Below, piece by piece: positions 16,694-25,814 of a DNA stretch of 64,000 nt. Both the position numbers and the translations under genes were made by a program. The notes below the pieces were generated by a model, which had not been told where the DNA came from, did no database searches, and saw only the letters and a program-made list of their open reading frames with translations. The stretch spans positions 124,001 to 188,000 of the forward strand of contig NZ_BAER01000127.1 of the NCBI RefSeq assembly GCF_000315055.1, read 5' to 3'. Source of the stretch: Paraglaciecola polaris LMG 21857. GTDB lineage: Bacteria > Pseudomonadota > Gammaproteobacteria > Enterobacterales > Alteromonadaceae. Position 1 is the stretch's first letter, and each line of letters starts with the position of its first letter.

Positions 16694-19669
16694 TTAGAAC
16701 TTGGCTCTTACACCAACGGTCATGCGGCGATCCGCTTCGCTATATTGCCAAATACTGCCAAGCTCGGTGACTTGACGAATTGGCTCCCCCGTTAAGTTCA
16801 CGGCATTGGCAACCAATGTCAGGTTTTCGTTAACGTCGTAGCTGGCAGAGAAGTCAAATTGACCTCGCGCATCACGGTAGTTGTTACCTAAAGTCGGGTC
16901 ATAGAATTCGGCACTTGGGTCGGTACGGTTATAAATACCGGTTGCTAAAGCACCGACAGGACGGACACGTTTCTCATCTTGCGTATCAAGATACTTGTCA
17001 CGCCAGTTGTATGCTAAGCGCACCTGCCAACCTTCATATTCCCAGTAAACTTGCGCGTTGACTGTGTTGTTAGAGATATCCAAAAGCGGATTACCATCGG
17101 GTTGCTCACTGTCGGCATAGGTATAGTTTGTACTAACACCTAGGCCAGACCATGCACCGGGTAACGAGCTGAATTGTTGTTGGTAGGCTAATTCGATACC
17201 GACTATTTTACCGCTGCCGCCATTTATATCTGTGTTAATGACAATACCCGTTAGGCCTGCGTCTCTTTGTCCTTCAACGTAGGCAAGGTCTTGATCGCTT
17301 GTGGCGTAATTCACATTGGCTTGGTCCACACCGGCAGTATCGAGCAAACAAACGTTGACGTATTCCGTCACGTTTTGCCCTTCAACCGTATCGGGATTCG
17401 CTTGGCAAGAACTGCTACTGACGGTGAATGATTCAACGTCTTTGTAGAAAATAGCCGCGGACATCAAGCCGCCTTGACCAAAGTAATGCTCAGCTGACAA
17501 ATCGTATTGTGTTACACGATAGGGGTCTAACTGGTACGAGCCTTGTGAGCCTGTTACTAAGGAGTTATCAACGTTCAATGCTGGGCTTAGTTCACCGAAT
17601 TCTGCGCGGCGCATTACTTTAGCTGCGGCAAAACGTAAGATAGTTGAATCCGTCAGGTTGTACGTAGCATTAATGCTGGGTAAGAAGTCAGCGTAATCGT
17701 GCTTAGCTTCTTCATTAAATGTACTAGAGGTTAAATCTGTGGTCACATACCGTGCACCAACAATTGCCGTTAAGCGATCAAAGTCCAAATTAAACTGGGT
17801 ATATATGGCTTGGGTTTCTTCTTCGATTTTCGCGTAAGAACCCGTGTTGCGAGCCATATTTTCATCAAGGGTACCTGTTAGTTCCAGGTTACTACCGGCA
17901 AGCATTTGTTTTACTCGGTCGTAGGTTCCATTGATGTCATAAGCTAACGCCGCACCGTCATAAACGAAGTAGTTGGTTAACGCGTTATTGCCTGAAATAC
18001 CGCTTTGATCGAATGAGTTTGAATGGTTAACTTGCTTGAATCCACCAAAGGCATCATTGAAATCACCTATCCAAGTAGGGGTAACGACTCCATCATAAGA
18101 CACACTGGTTTGTAGGTTTTTAAGCTCATCCCCGTTGTTTCTAAGATCGAATCTGTCTAGCTCATATTCACTATCGGTCGTACGCACACCTGCTTTAATG
18201 GAGCGAAGAAATTCTAACCCAGCAAAAGGTTCAACATATTCCACATCAAAACGAATGGCGGTTTCTTCGTTATCCTCAGAGTATCTTTGGTGTGTAAACT
18301 GACGGATCGCCAAGTTATTTGGGTCAAGGAGGGCATCTTCATCAGAGAACGCAAGACCGGGTACTTTGTCACCATCTTGGGTCATAGTAATGGTGAATAA
18401 ATGCTCAGTAATAGTGCCGTCGGCATCGTATTGTTCACGAGAAATAGGGCGCAAATTAAATTCAGAGTTTCTGCGTTTAGCTTCGGACTTTGCATAGGAG
18501 ATTTCACCAGACACTTTCAATTGGTCTGTTAACTGAAACTCACCGCCCAATGCATTTGAGATCGATTCATTGGTTGTAAAATCAGACCATGTTTTAGGCT
18601 GTACAAAAACACTTCCTGAACCAAAATTATGCAGCTGGCCTTGACCATCGCCGTAAGCATTATCGAGCACTAAATCGCCGTAATCTTTACTGTCATTCAA
18701 TACAGAGTATGCTTCTTGGCCACCATCAAGTTCAGTGGTGTTAATATCCAAATAAATAAAGCCATCGCTGTCTTTAGGTGCCCACTGCAATGACAAACCT
18801 AATGCGGTACGCTCACGCTGTTCCGTTTTCTGTTCAACCGTGTTCTGACTTCTGACAAGGTAGTTGCCGCTCGCGGTGTTTGCTTGGTCGCTGGTACCGT
18901 CACCATCTAAGTCAAGTTCTGTGGGCGTAACAAGGTTAATGAATTCATCGCGACGTAACTCGCGATCCTGATAAGAGACCACCACAGAGGCGCCGAAGGT
19001 ACCAGCATCACCTAAGTCCCAGTTTGTGCCTGCTGCTGCATTGAACATAGGTGCCCAATTTTCAGTTTTGTCAGCATATTCCCCATCTAAGGTAACGGCG
19101 ATAAGTGGCTCTTCTAGCTCCAGTGGTCGAACTGTTGTCATGTTGATCGTGCCGCCTAATGCGCCTTCAATCATTTCAGGGGTAGGAGACTTAATGACTT
19201 CAACTGTTTTTAAGAAACTTGAAGGGAAGTCATCTAAGCTGATACCACCACGACCGCTGCCTGAAGTTGAGCGACCGTTTAATTCAACACGGTTTTGCGA
19301 AATACCACGAATGGTAACGGACTCACCTACACCAAAATCAGTACTAATAGACACGCCGGTAATACGTTGCAGGGCTTCGGCTATATTGTTATCAGGTAAT
19401 TTACCTATATCTTCGGCAACAATAGCGTCTACGATACGAGCATCGAAGCGTTTTTGACGCGCTGACTCCGCTAAACTACCCGCAATACCTTGAACTTGAA
19501 TGACTTCTACATCTTGAGTTTCCGAAGTGACATCCGATTGAGCTGACACAACAGGGGCAGCTAACATTGCTGTCAAAGCTGCGCCGAAAATAGCTAAGTT
19601 GTTAGCCTTAGTTCTCGTATTATTAAAAAGGGCACTTATTTTGTTCAGTTTCATTGGTGAGCCTTGCAT
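16694..19669 (-). CDS. TonB-dependent receptor of the alginate locus
   Basis: A 991-residue outer-membrane receptor. The ATG at 19667-19669 is preferred because GGAG lies about 9 bases upstream; the upstream GTG overlaps that ribosome site. A signal peptide ends near PVVSAQS. The plug domain has IGKLPDNNIAEALQRITGV, IRGISQNRVELNG and GGTINMTTVRPL; the barrel ends with aromatic-terminated VGVRAKF. The plug closely resembles that of the partial receptor at 1-2792, so the two belong to one family. It opens the minus-strand lyase series and most likely imports alginate oligosaccharides. A GntR-type operator lies directly before it. Confidence 0.95.
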   Translation of the reverse strand: MQGSPMKLNKISALFNNTRTKANNLAIFGAALTAMLAAPVVSAQSDVTSETQDVEVIQVQGIAGSLAESARQKRFDARIVDAIVAEDIGKLPDNNIAEALQRITGVSISTDFGVGESVTIRGISQNRVELNGRSTSGSGRGGISLDDFPSSFLKTVEVIKSPTPEMIEGALGGTINMTTVRPLELEEPLIAVTLDGEYADKTENWAPMFNAAAGTNWDLGDAGTFGASVVVSYQDRELRRDEFINLVTPTELDLDGDGTSDQANTASGNYLVRSQNTVEQKTEQRERTALGLSLQWAPKDSDGFIYLDINTTELDGGQEAYSVLNDSKDYGDLVLDNAYGDGQGQLHNFGSGSVFVQPKTWSDFTTNESISNALGGEFQLTDQLKVSGEISYAKSEAKRRNSEFNLRPISREQYDADGTITEHLFTITMTQDGDKVPGLAFSDEDALLDPNNLAIRQFTHQRYSEDNEETAIRFDVEYVEPFAGLEFLRSIKAGVRTTDSEYELDRFDLRNNGDELKNLQTSVSYDGVVTPTWIGDFNDAFGGFKQVNHSNSFDQSGISGNNALTNYFVYDGAALAYDINGTYDRVKQMLAGSNLELTGTLDENMARNTGSYAKIEEETQAIYTQFNLDFDRLTAIVGARYVTTDLTSSTFNEEAKHDYADFLPSINATYNLTDSTILRFAAAKVMRRAEFGELSPALNVDNSLVTGSQGSYQLDPYRVTQYDLSAEHYFGQGGLMSAAIFYKDVESFTVSSSSCQANPDTVEGQNVTEYVNVCLLDTAGVDQANVNYATSDQDLAYVEGQRDAGLTGIVINTDINGGSGKIVGIELAYQQQFSSLPGAWSGLGVSTNYTYADSEQPDGNPLLDISNNTVNAQVYWEYEGWQVRLAYNWRDKYLDTQDEKRVRPVGALATGIYNRTDPSAEFYDPTLGNNYRDARGQFDFSASYDVNENLTLVANAVNLTGEPIRQVTELGSIWQYSEADRRMTVGVRAKF

Positions 19670-19687
19670 ATTGTATGTCTCCACTAA

Positions 19688-19702
19688 ATTGGTATGACCA
19701 AT
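19688..19702. promoter_or_regulatory. Candidate GntR-family operator ATTGGT-N3-ACCAAT
   Basis: Fifteen bases form a perfect palindrome with a three-base centre, 19 bases before the receptor start codon. TGGT-N3-ACCA is the core pattern of FadR-subfamily GntR operators. The position near the start would suit a repressor. It matches the site at 2992-3002 upstream of the other receptor. Confidence 0.6.
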
Positions 19703-20307
19703 ATTGTTGCAGTGTTGTAAGGTAATGAGTTGTTCGGTGCTAAATTTTGCGAGTGCATTTATATCTCATTTACTTTTGGTTTACAAATTCATATTACCAA
19801 TTAGTTTATATTTTGTTGATTTTGTAGCTAAGTTGTTGCGTATATTGATGATTTTGTTTTTATTAAAGTAATTCATTGATTTTTAGCTATAATATTTTTA
19901 TTGCCTGATAGTCGATTTAGTATGTCGGGATTATGCATTTTTCTAATTAACTGTTTGTATTTATTGTGTTTTTATTTTTATTTGCGCTTGATGTATTGAC
20001 TGTTTAAGGATAGCGAGTAATGCGCTCTCAATTTAAAATATAAATGTGTAGTCTTTTGCTGAAGCAGAATAAAAGCCCAAATACCCGTTCTAATAAAAAC
20101 ATATTGGTAATAGAAATAAATAACATTGGTCCGGCATATTGTTTTTGAAAAAGGTATTTTGTTAATGGCTAACATGCTGTAAATATAATCATCTATCGCT
20201 AAATGAATGTCTTTGTAGGCAGTGAGAGCGAGATGTACGTGGGAAGGATTGAAATGAGCAGTATGTTGATGGTTTGAGGTATTGATACGTTTTGCCGGGA
20301 GGGAGAA
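19703..20307. other. AT-rich non-coding region
   Basis: About 600 very AT-rich bases. They contain the upstream part of the receptor promoter, including half-sites TTTTGGTTTAC (about 19774) and TTACCAATT (19794). I see no convincing gene; small frames here lack codon or protein character. Confidence 0.5.
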
Positions 20308-20342
20308 AGAGAGGCTTGACGATCTGCTCGACAAGCCTCTCT
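20308..20342 (-). terminator. Terminator after outer-membrane protein remnant
   Basis: AGAGAGGCTTG and CAAGCCTCTCT form a perfect eleven-pair stem with a 13-base loop, followed by a pyrimidine-rich run on the minus strand. It sits just past the stop of the remnant at 20373, and is probably the original terminator of that gene. Confidence 0.65.
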
Positions 20343-20372
20343 TGGAGATAATGTGTGTTGTGTGTACGGAGC

Positions 20373-20609
20373 TTAAAATGCCAATTGATAGCCAAGGGTT
20401 AACATGTTGTCCATGTCCATTTGTATCCCGTTGGCATGGTAATTTAACGGCACTTGATATTCTAAGCCCACCCTGTGTTTGTTCATTATCACAGTATTAA
20501 TACCCACAGCCGCTTGTAAATTGTGTCCGCCGTAATGACTTGGGCTAGCTGTGGTCACCGGAGCGATTATTTCGCTGTCTTGGTCTTTTTTGATATTGAC
20601 TATATTCAT
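20373..20609 (-). pseudogene. C-terminal remnant of a metal-locus outer-membrane protein
   Basis: A 78-codon frame ending in YGGHNLQAAVGIN, HRVGLEYQVPL and a final MDNMLTLGYQLAF. These match the C-terminal strands of the transporter-like outer-membrane beta-barrel proteins often found beside copper and other metal resistance genes, including the terminal aromatic residue. Such proteins are usually several hundred residues, so the N-terminal majority is missing and only the tail and its terminator remain. The first ten or so codons are probably not original. It marks the left side of the metal island and was probably truncated by the event that reshaped 20.6-21.1 kb. Confidence 0.6.
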
Positions 20610-21087
20610 GGTGATTGATCACCAAACTAAAATAGTCCCTAACGACACCATTGAAAAGTCTACTAAATGATTATCCACAAGCTGAGAAAATTAGCGCTGG
20701 GACTTTTATGGATCTAAACGTCTATCGGCTTTCCGTGGCAAGAAAAAATTGCTGATTGATGCTACAAGTGGATGTCTACTATCACCACTCAATAAACAAG
20801 CTCAAAAGCTGCTGCAAGGCATTGCTATAAAGGAGATGGCTAGGTTAGCGAGACTGAACTATCGATTGACAATCCACCTTTTGGGTTAAATTCCAGAGCA
20901 CTGTCCGCATGGCGGGTAAATTTGACGATTTCGGCTCACCGTCGATTTATGTCTCGCTCAAAGTGGTAACTGGTAGAGAAGCTGCATGAATTTTGGTGTT
21001 TAATTGATTGGGAAAAACGTAAATTCCACATAAGCCTACGAGCAAAACAGTCAATTACGTCCTTTCGAGATCTAAATAACTGTTTAC

Positions 21088-21103
21088 ATTACAAAAATGT
21101 AAT
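21088..21103. promoter_or_regulatory. Inverted repeat ATTACA-AAAA-TGTAAT (possible CopR/CusR-type box)
   Basis: A perfect six-base inverted repeat with a four-base spacer. Copper-responsive two-component regulators (CusR/CopR) bind similar repeats. It is about 100 bases before the first gene of the metal operon. Confidence 0.4.
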
Positions 21104-21131
21104 CAACCTGTAATCTAATTACCGTGAAATC

Positions 21132-21145
21132 TTGATCTAGGTCAA
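21132..21145. promoter_or_regulatory. FNR/ANR-like box TTGATCTAGGTCAA
   Basis: TTGAT-CTAG-GTCAA differs from the consensus FNR palindrome TTGAT-N4-ATCAA at one base. It is about 60 bases before the first gene, a position suited to activation. It suggests that oxygen supply also controls the island. Confidence 0.45.
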
Positions 21146-21205
21146 TTACTTTTTTTGTGTAAAAGCTAATATGTCATTACACAAAACGAAGAGGGTTAGT
21201 TTCAA

Positions 21206-21562
21206 GTGGGAAAGTTATTTGTCGCACTACTTTGCATGATTGCTTTGCTGGTCAATTCAGTGAAGGCAGATGAACATGCAATAAAATATAGTTTTCAAGA
21301 AGACTATGCGACATCATCCTCTGTTATCACTCCCTTCTTTGAGGATTCGGAAGAGCCGGTGATCACTCATTCGGAACATGAGCAAACAACAGTATGTAGT
21401 TGCGGTGATTGTTGTTACGCCGATCTAGTCCCAAGTCACTTGTTCATTGGATTATCTAACTTAATTCAATTTCCAATTGAGCAAAGAAAAGGATTTGAAA
21501 ACTCTTTTTTAGTCTTTAGCGTCAAAAAGTATATTTCCTCATCATTATTCCACCCTCCTTAG
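21206..21562 (+). CDS. Small secreted Cys-rich protein of metal operon
   Basis: A 118-residue protein of unknown family. It starts with GTG, with GAGG about 11 bases upstream. Residues 1-21 form a signal peptide (LFVALLCMIALLVNSVKA), so it is probably periplasmic. Its middle holds an acidic stretch (EDSEEPVITHSEHE) and the cluster CSCGDCC at about residues 69-75, which could bind a soft metal. The tail SSLFHPP resembles small proteins seen ahead of metal efflux genes. Position as first gene of the copper island and the Cys cluster suggest a metal-sensing or chaperone role; this is inference. Confidence 0.55.
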   Translation: MGKLFVALLCMIALLVNSVKADEHAIKYSFQEDYATSSSVITPFFEDSEEPVITHSEHEQTTVCSCGDCCYADLVPSHLFIGLSNLIQFPIEQRKGFENSFLVFSVKKYISSSLFHPP

Positions 21563-21681
21563 CTGCAATTTTAGTAAATAAAAGGCACCTACCTGTGTCC
21601 TACTCATATGTTTGCGCTGGTCCAATACGAAGTATTTAATTGTAGGATTTGTGCAGCTACATGATCAATGAGGACCCGTTA

Positions 21682-21984
21682 ATGCACGTCAGACAATTAG
21701 CAAAACGATCTGCGTTTTATATTGAGCGCACGGGATTTAGGTTTTTCAGTAGATGTATTAAACAGATTTTTCAAAAAGCGGACGAAGGGGAGTCTCCTTG
21801 CCCAACGGTTAGGCGATTGATAGACAACCGCTTACATGAAACTGAACAACGTTTTCAAGACACATTAAGACTCAGAGCAAGAATGCACGCCGTAGCCGAA
21901 AATTGGGGTGATAAACCAGATAAAAAACCAAGTGGAAATGTTATTTGCCACTTGATAGATGAATTCACCAAGACGCCAGAGTGA
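21682..21984 (+). pseudogene. Decayed MerR-family (CueR-like) metal regulator
   Basis: Begins MHVRQLAKRS, the first helix of a MerR-family DNA-binding domain, and ends with the family's effector part (GESPCPTVRRLIDNRL ... NVICHLIDEF). Between them most of the winged-helix domain, about 45 residues, is gone. From 21713 the true protein, RFILSARDLGFSVD, reads in a different frame. A one-base loss near 21755 then restores the frame, giving KQIFQKADEGE. The open frame is therefore a patchwork containing a nonsense middle (FYIERTGFRFFSRC). The remnant cannot bind DNA in the usual way. It stands 22 bases before copA, where an intact regulator would control the copper genes. Confidence 0.75.
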
Positions 21985-22006
21985 ATGTTTTTAAATATGA
22001 GGATTT

Positions 22007-24367
22007 ATGAATACTGATAGCCAAAGAAAAGGTGCGGGCAACCCCCATAAGTGTTGCCAAACTCAATCAGAACCGCCCAACGTTAAAACGGCAAGTCGCT
22101 CTGAGACCGTGGAAGCAACTTCGACAGGTAACAAAATGATCGAACATGAGTTAATAATTGACGGTGCTAGTTGTGCTAGTTGTGTGAGTAAAATTGAAAA
22201 AGCATTGCTGTCAGTGTCTGGTGTTCATTCAGCACAGATGAACTTTGCCCAGCGAACTGTGCAAGTCAAAACGAATGTGGATGTAACTAAATTAATTCAA
22301 GCGGTAGAAAAGGCTGGCTATAACGCCAAGGTATCAACTAGCGAGTCCGAAGAGGAAGCGTTAGATGAAAAAGAGCAAGCCGATTGGCAGTATTATAAAA
22401 AGCTAATGCGAGATATGACCCTTGCTTTGGTGCTTGGTGTGCCTTTAATGATTTACAGTTTGCTTGTTGGTGAAATGACCGTGAATACTGACACAGAAAG
22501 GTTAGTCTGGCTGATAGTTGGCTTGCTTACACTAGGTGTGATGGTGTTTGCGGGTAAGCATTTCTACATCGGAGCTTGGAATTCATTTAAAAATCATTCC
22601 GCTAATATGGACACTCTGATTGCATTAGGCACCGGTACTGCATGGTTATATTCCATGGTGGTGGTGTTTGCTCCAGAAATTGTTCCTTTAATGGCTCGGC
22701 ATGTCTACTTTGAAGCCACTGCCATGATTATTGGTTTGATTAATTTAGGTTTGGCGCTTGAAGTAAAAGCACGAGGAAAAACCTCAGAGGCTATCAAACG
22801 CTTGATTGGTCTTCAGGCAAAAACGGCCAGAGTTATCAGGGATGATAAGGACATCGATATTCCTATTGAAGACGTACTTTTGAACGACTTAATTCGAGTT
22901 CGTCCCGGTGAAAGAATATCTGTTGATGGCGATGTGGTTGAAGGGCATACCTCAATCGACGAATCTATGCTTACCGGTGAACCTATGCCTGTGGAAAAAT
23001 CAGAGGGTGGGCAGGTGGTCGCAGGCACTATCAACAAATCAGGTTCGATAGTTTTTAAGGCCACCAGAGTAGGCAAAGACACTGCACTGGCGCAGATCAT
23101 CAATATGGTGAAGCGTGCGCAAAATTCAAAACCCCCAATAGGGCGGCTGGCCGACGTTATATCTGCATACTTTGTACCTGTTGTAATGATTATCGCGGTG
23201 TTGAGTGCACTGGTGTGGTTGAATTTTGGTCCTTCACCCGCCATCGCTTATGCCATGGTATCCGCGACGACTGTGTTAATTATTGCTTGCCCATGCGCAT
23301 TAGGACTGGCTACGCCGATGTCGGTGATGGTCGGAGTTGGTAAAGCAGCCGAGGCGGGCGTTCTAATCCGCAACGGTGAGGCATTACAGACAGCATCTAA
23401 GATCACTACCATGGTACTCGACAAGACAGGCACGATTACACAGGGGGCACCTAAGGTCACAGATATTATCGTTGCCGGTTCGCAAACTGAAGATGAAATT
23501 TTACAATTAGTCGCCAGTCTGGAGGCAGGATCGGAACATCCTCTGGCCATGGCAATTGTTGAATCAGCGGCAGATAAGGGTATTTCCCCTAAAAAAGTCA
23601 CTGACTTTGCCTCACTCTCAGGCATGGGTGTACAAGCAAAGTTGCAGAACAAAAGACTGTTGTTTGGTAATGAAAAACTTATGAAGGAGCAGGGCATTGC
23701 TATAGACAAGTTCTTAGACAAAGCCCAACAACTCGCAGCAGAGGCTAAAACGCCTATGTATTTTGCCGTTGATGCAGGGTTAGCGGCTGTCATTGCCGTG
23801 GCAGACCCGATTAAATCAGACTCGATTGAAGCCATTAAACGCCTTCAGAATAATGGGATCCGTGTTGTTATGTTAACTGGTGACAATCGCATGACCGCCA
23901 AAGCGGTGGCTAACATGGTGGGGATCACCGACTTTGTGGCGGAAGTGATGCCTGAAGATAAAGCCAAAAAAGTCGCTGAATACCAAGCCAATGGCGAAAT
24001 AGTTGGCATGACCGGCGACGGCATAAATGATGCCCCCGCACTGGCTCATGCCAATGTAGGCTTTGCCATTGGAACCGGCACCGATGTGGCCATTGAGAGT
24101 GCAGATATCACGCTTATGCGCGGCTCTTTGCATGGTTTAGCCGATGCAATCGCAGTCAGTAAAGCCACCCTTACCAATATAAAGCAAAACCTATTTGGCG
24201 CGTTTATTTACAACATTGCAGGCGTTCCTTTTGCAGCAGGCGTTCTATATCCCTTTTTTGGTCTGTTACTGAGTCCAGTTATTGCAGGTGCCGCAATGGC
24301 GTTTTCTTCGCTTACTGTGGTAACCAATGCCAATCGGTTGCGTTTTTTTAAAGCCAAAGAACATTAG
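22007..24367 (+). CDS. copA: Cu(I)-translocating P-type ATPase
   Basis: A 786-residue P1B-type ATPase that exports Cu(I) from the cytoplasm. One N-terminal HMA domain carries CASC at 56-59, and HKCC at 14-17 may add a metal site. Transmembrane CPC lies near residue 428 (IIACPCALG), the phosphorylation motif DKTGT near 471, and the SEHPLA and [10 protein letters not shown] blocks follow. The late helices hold YN (FIYNIAG) and MxxSS ([10 protein letters not shown]), which define the Cu(I) class. It starts after GAGGA and is followed 12 bases later by the cupredoxin gene, forming the core of the metal operon. Confidence 0.97.
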   Translation: MNTDSQRKGAGNPHKCCQTQSEPPNVKTASRSETVEATSTGNKMIEHELIIDGASCASCVSKIEKALLSVSGVHSAQMNFAQRTVQVKTNVDVTKLIQAVEKAGYNAKVSTSESEEEALDEKEQADWQYYKKLMRDMTLALVLGVPLMIYSLLVGEMTVNTDTERLVWLIVGLLTLGVMVFAGKHFYIGAWNSFKNHSANMDTLIALGTGTAWLYSMVVVFAPEIVPLMARHVYFEATAMIIGLINLGLALEVKARGKTSEAIKRLIGLQAKTARVIRDDKDIDIPIEDVLLNDLIRVRPGERISVDGDVVEGHTSIDESMLTGEPMPVEKSEGGQVVAGTINKSGSIVFKATRVGKDTALAQIINMVKRAQNSKPPIGRLADVISAYFVPVVMIIAVLSALVWLNFGPSPAIAYAMVSATTVLIIACPCALGLATPMSVMVGVGKAAEAGVLIRNGEALQTASKITTMVLDKTGTITQGAPKVTDIIVAGSQTEDEILQLVASLEAGSEHPLAMAIVESAADKGISPKKVTDFASLSGMGVQAKLQNKRLLFGNEKLMKEQGIAIDKFLDKAQQLAAEAKTPMYFAVDAGLAAVIAVADPIKSDSIEAIKRLQNNGIRVVMLTGDNRMTAKAVANMVGITDFVAEVMPEDKAKKVAEYQANGEIVGMTGDGINDAPALAHANVGFAIGTGTDVAIESADITLMRGSLHGLADAIAVSKATLTNIKQNLFGAFIYNIAGVPFAAGVLYPFFGLLLSPVIAGAAMAFSSLTVVTNANRLRFFKAKEH

Positions 24368-24379
24368 GAGTTTGAAATT

Positions 24380-24733
24380 ATGATGTGGATTAACCTAGCA
24401 GGATTAGGATTGATACTGCTTATTGTTTGGTGGTTTTGGATGTATAAATCACCCAATGTGGCGATGCAAGATGGTGTGATAGAAATCGTCATTAAAGATG
24501 GAGTATATCAACCGTCAACGATCAAAATAGCGGCTAATAAAGACACTGCGATTACCTTTACAAGAGTAGATGCGTCATCTTGTTCTGAGACATTACTCAT
24601 CCCTGATTTGGATATTAATGCCACCTTACCGTTAAACAAAAAAGTGAGTGTCAGCATACCCGCTTCATTACCTGGACGTTATGCATTTCACTGCCAAATG
24701 AAAATGTACCTAGGTGAGTTAATCGTCGAATAA
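24380..24733 (+). CDS. Membrane-anchored cupredoxin-like protein
   Basis: A 117-residue protein with one N-terminal transmembrane anchor (residues 3-21) and a periplasmic cupredoxin-like domain. Candidate copper ligands are Cys in SSCSETL and the C-terminal cluster AFHCQMKMY, where His, Cys and Met fall as in type 1 or CopC-like copper sites. It lies 12 bases downstream of copA and is clearly co-transcribed. It may receive copper from the ATPase in the periplasm or buffer it. Small cupredoxin proteins of this size next to CopA are common, but the specific function is not established. Confidence 0.82.
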   Translation: MMWINLAGLGLILLIVWWFWMYKSPNVAMQDGVIEIVIKDGVYQPSTIKIAANKDTAITFTRVDASSCSETLLIPDLDINATLPLNKKVSVSIPASLPGRYAFHCQMKMYLGELIVE

Positions 24734-24800
24734 TGCAGGCTTAAAGTCTACTCAACTGGCGATGTTAAGCCTGATGCAAAGATAAAATAGGAGAAAAAAC

Positions 24801-25184
24801 ATGAGTGATTTAGATCACAGGGTAGGGGTAACCGAGGCGAATTTGGTACTTCGTCATCTAAAACTTAGCAACACCGATGAAGCAAAGGTTAGCGCCATTA
24901 TTAGTGATATTGACGCGACCTTTGGTGTTGATGCCGTGTCATTTGAACAAGCCAAAAAAATATTGCACATAGGTTATGACGCCACGCATTGTGAGCTGGA
25001 CGGCATAGAAAACATAATAAAAATAAATGGTGCTGATATTTCACACGATTGGTGGACAAACTTCAAAGAAGGTTATTACCAGTTTGTTGATGAGAACATC
25101 AGAGATAACGCTAAACATAAGCCTTGGAGCTGTCATGCCAGCCCTCAAGTGAATCACTCGAAGCACAAAAAAACGAGGATATGA
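24801..25184 (+). CDS. HMA-like cation-binding protein of copper operon
   Basis: A 127-residue cytoplasmic protein starting ATG after TAGGAG. The pattern (VTEANLVLRHLKL ... VDAVSFEQAKKILHIGYDATHCELDGIENIIK) looks like a heavy-metal-associated ferredoxin fold that has lost the CxxC motif. A C-terminal tail follows with aromatic DWWTNFKEGYYQFVDEN and a final WSCH. Proteins of this type sit in copA operons of many gammaproteobacteria and are usually labelled cation transporter, although no membrane segment is present. It likely binds or hands on a metal; His67, Cys68 and the WSCH tail are candidate ligands. Confidence 0.6.
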   Translation: MSDLDHRVGVTEANLVLRHLKLSNTDEAKVSAIISDIDATFGVDAVSFEQAKKILHIGYDATHCELDGIENIIKINGADISHDWWTNFKEGYYQFVDENIRDNAKHKPWSCHASPQVNHSKHKKTRI

Positions 25185-25254
25185 AATTAGGGGCAGTCAG
25201 ATCCAATTGAAATATACACTAAATTCACAGCGCTATTAATTAAAGGAAAAACTC

Positions 25255-25563
25255 ATGGGCGGATTATTGACGCTATTGCTTTATGCAGGACTATTTTACC
25301 TTTTTATGCGCTTTGGTTGTGGCGCACATCTAACCCATGGCCATCATCACGGCCATGAAAAACCTAAAGATAAAGAAATTTTTATTGATCCGGTTTGCTC
25401 AAAACAAGTCGCGGATGACGAGGGGTATGGAGAGTTAGTTGACAAAAAATTGTTTCGTTTTTGCTCTAAAACGTGTTTAGAAGAGTTTGATGAAAATAAA
25501 GCTCAATTGAGTAAAAAACCAAACACATTATTGGTAAAAGAGGGACAACAGCATGAAGCATAA
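25255..25563 (+). CDS. Membrane-anchored YHS-domain protein
   Basis: A 102-residue protein with an N-terminal transmembrane helix (LLTLLLYAGLFYLFMRFG), a His-rich linker (HLTHGHHHGH), then a YHS domain. The domain shows DPVCSKQV, RFCSKTCLEEF and a C-terminal lysine-rich tail. YHS domains occur in metal-handling proteins and are thought to bind copper or mercury through their cysteines. The ribosome site is AAGGA. Its last 11 bases overlap the next gene, so translation is probably coupled. Confidence 0.8.
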   Translation: MGGLLTLLLYAGLFYLFMRFGCGAHLTHGHHHGHEKPKDKEIFIDPVCSKQVADDEGYGELVDKKLFRFCSKTCLEEFDENKAQLSKKPNTLLVKEGQQHEA

Positions 25564-25813
25564 AATATCACTTTTCGCCTTTGGGCATGCAACGAGCTTA
25601 TTTTTACTCATGAGCTTCAGTGTCTGTGTAGGCTTTGGCCTGCTGTTTCCTCAACAAGCTATGTATGAAGTCTGGTTAAAACTACTACCTGGATTTGAAT
25701 GGATAAGCTGGAAAAGTTTTTTCTTGGGCGCATTAGAAAGTTACGCATACGGCTGGTTTATCGCACTGATTTGGGTGCCTCTCTATAACGTCTTTGGAAG
25801 CAAGGCAAAATAA
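25553..25813 (+). CDS. Two-helix membrane protein (DUF5676-like)
   Basis: An 86-residue protein with two transmembrane segments (about 10-30 and 55-80) joined by a loop with FEWISWKSFFLGALESYAYGW. This is the pattern of the DUF5676 family found beside YHS and CopA genes. The start codon lies inside the end of the YHS gene in another frame, showing translational coupling. It ends one base before the methyltransferase gene. Function is unknown; the constant neighbourhood suggests a structural role in a metal-handling membrane complex. Confidence 0.7.
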   Translation: MKHKISLFAFGHATSLFLLMSFSVCVGFGLLFPQQAMYEVWLKLLPGFEWISWKSFFLGALESYAYGWFIALIWVPLYNVFGSKAK

Positions 25814-25814
25814 T

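Larger units (their letters stand above)
20610..21205. other. Non-coding junction with gene debris and island promoter
   Basis: Nearly 600 bases without an intact gene. A frame of about 46 codons (20749-20886, containing KQAQKLLQGIAIKEMARLA) stops at TAA and may be debris of a recombinase-like gene, but I cannot identify it. The right-hand 130 bases carry the promoter elements of the metal operon. Confidence 0.45.

Noticed and set aside
19978-20334. Minus-strand frame of 118 codons in AT-rich DNA
   Set aside because: No start signal, no recognisable pattern; composition looks like translated non-coding AT-rich sequence.
20749-20886. Possible site-specific recombinase fragment
   Set aside because: About 46 codons with a loose resemblance to a recombinase helix region; too short and too divergent to name.
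22813-24133. Antisense frames within copA
   Set aside because: Shadows of the strongly coding copA frame, with Ser/Thr/Ala-rich reading typical of antisense codons.
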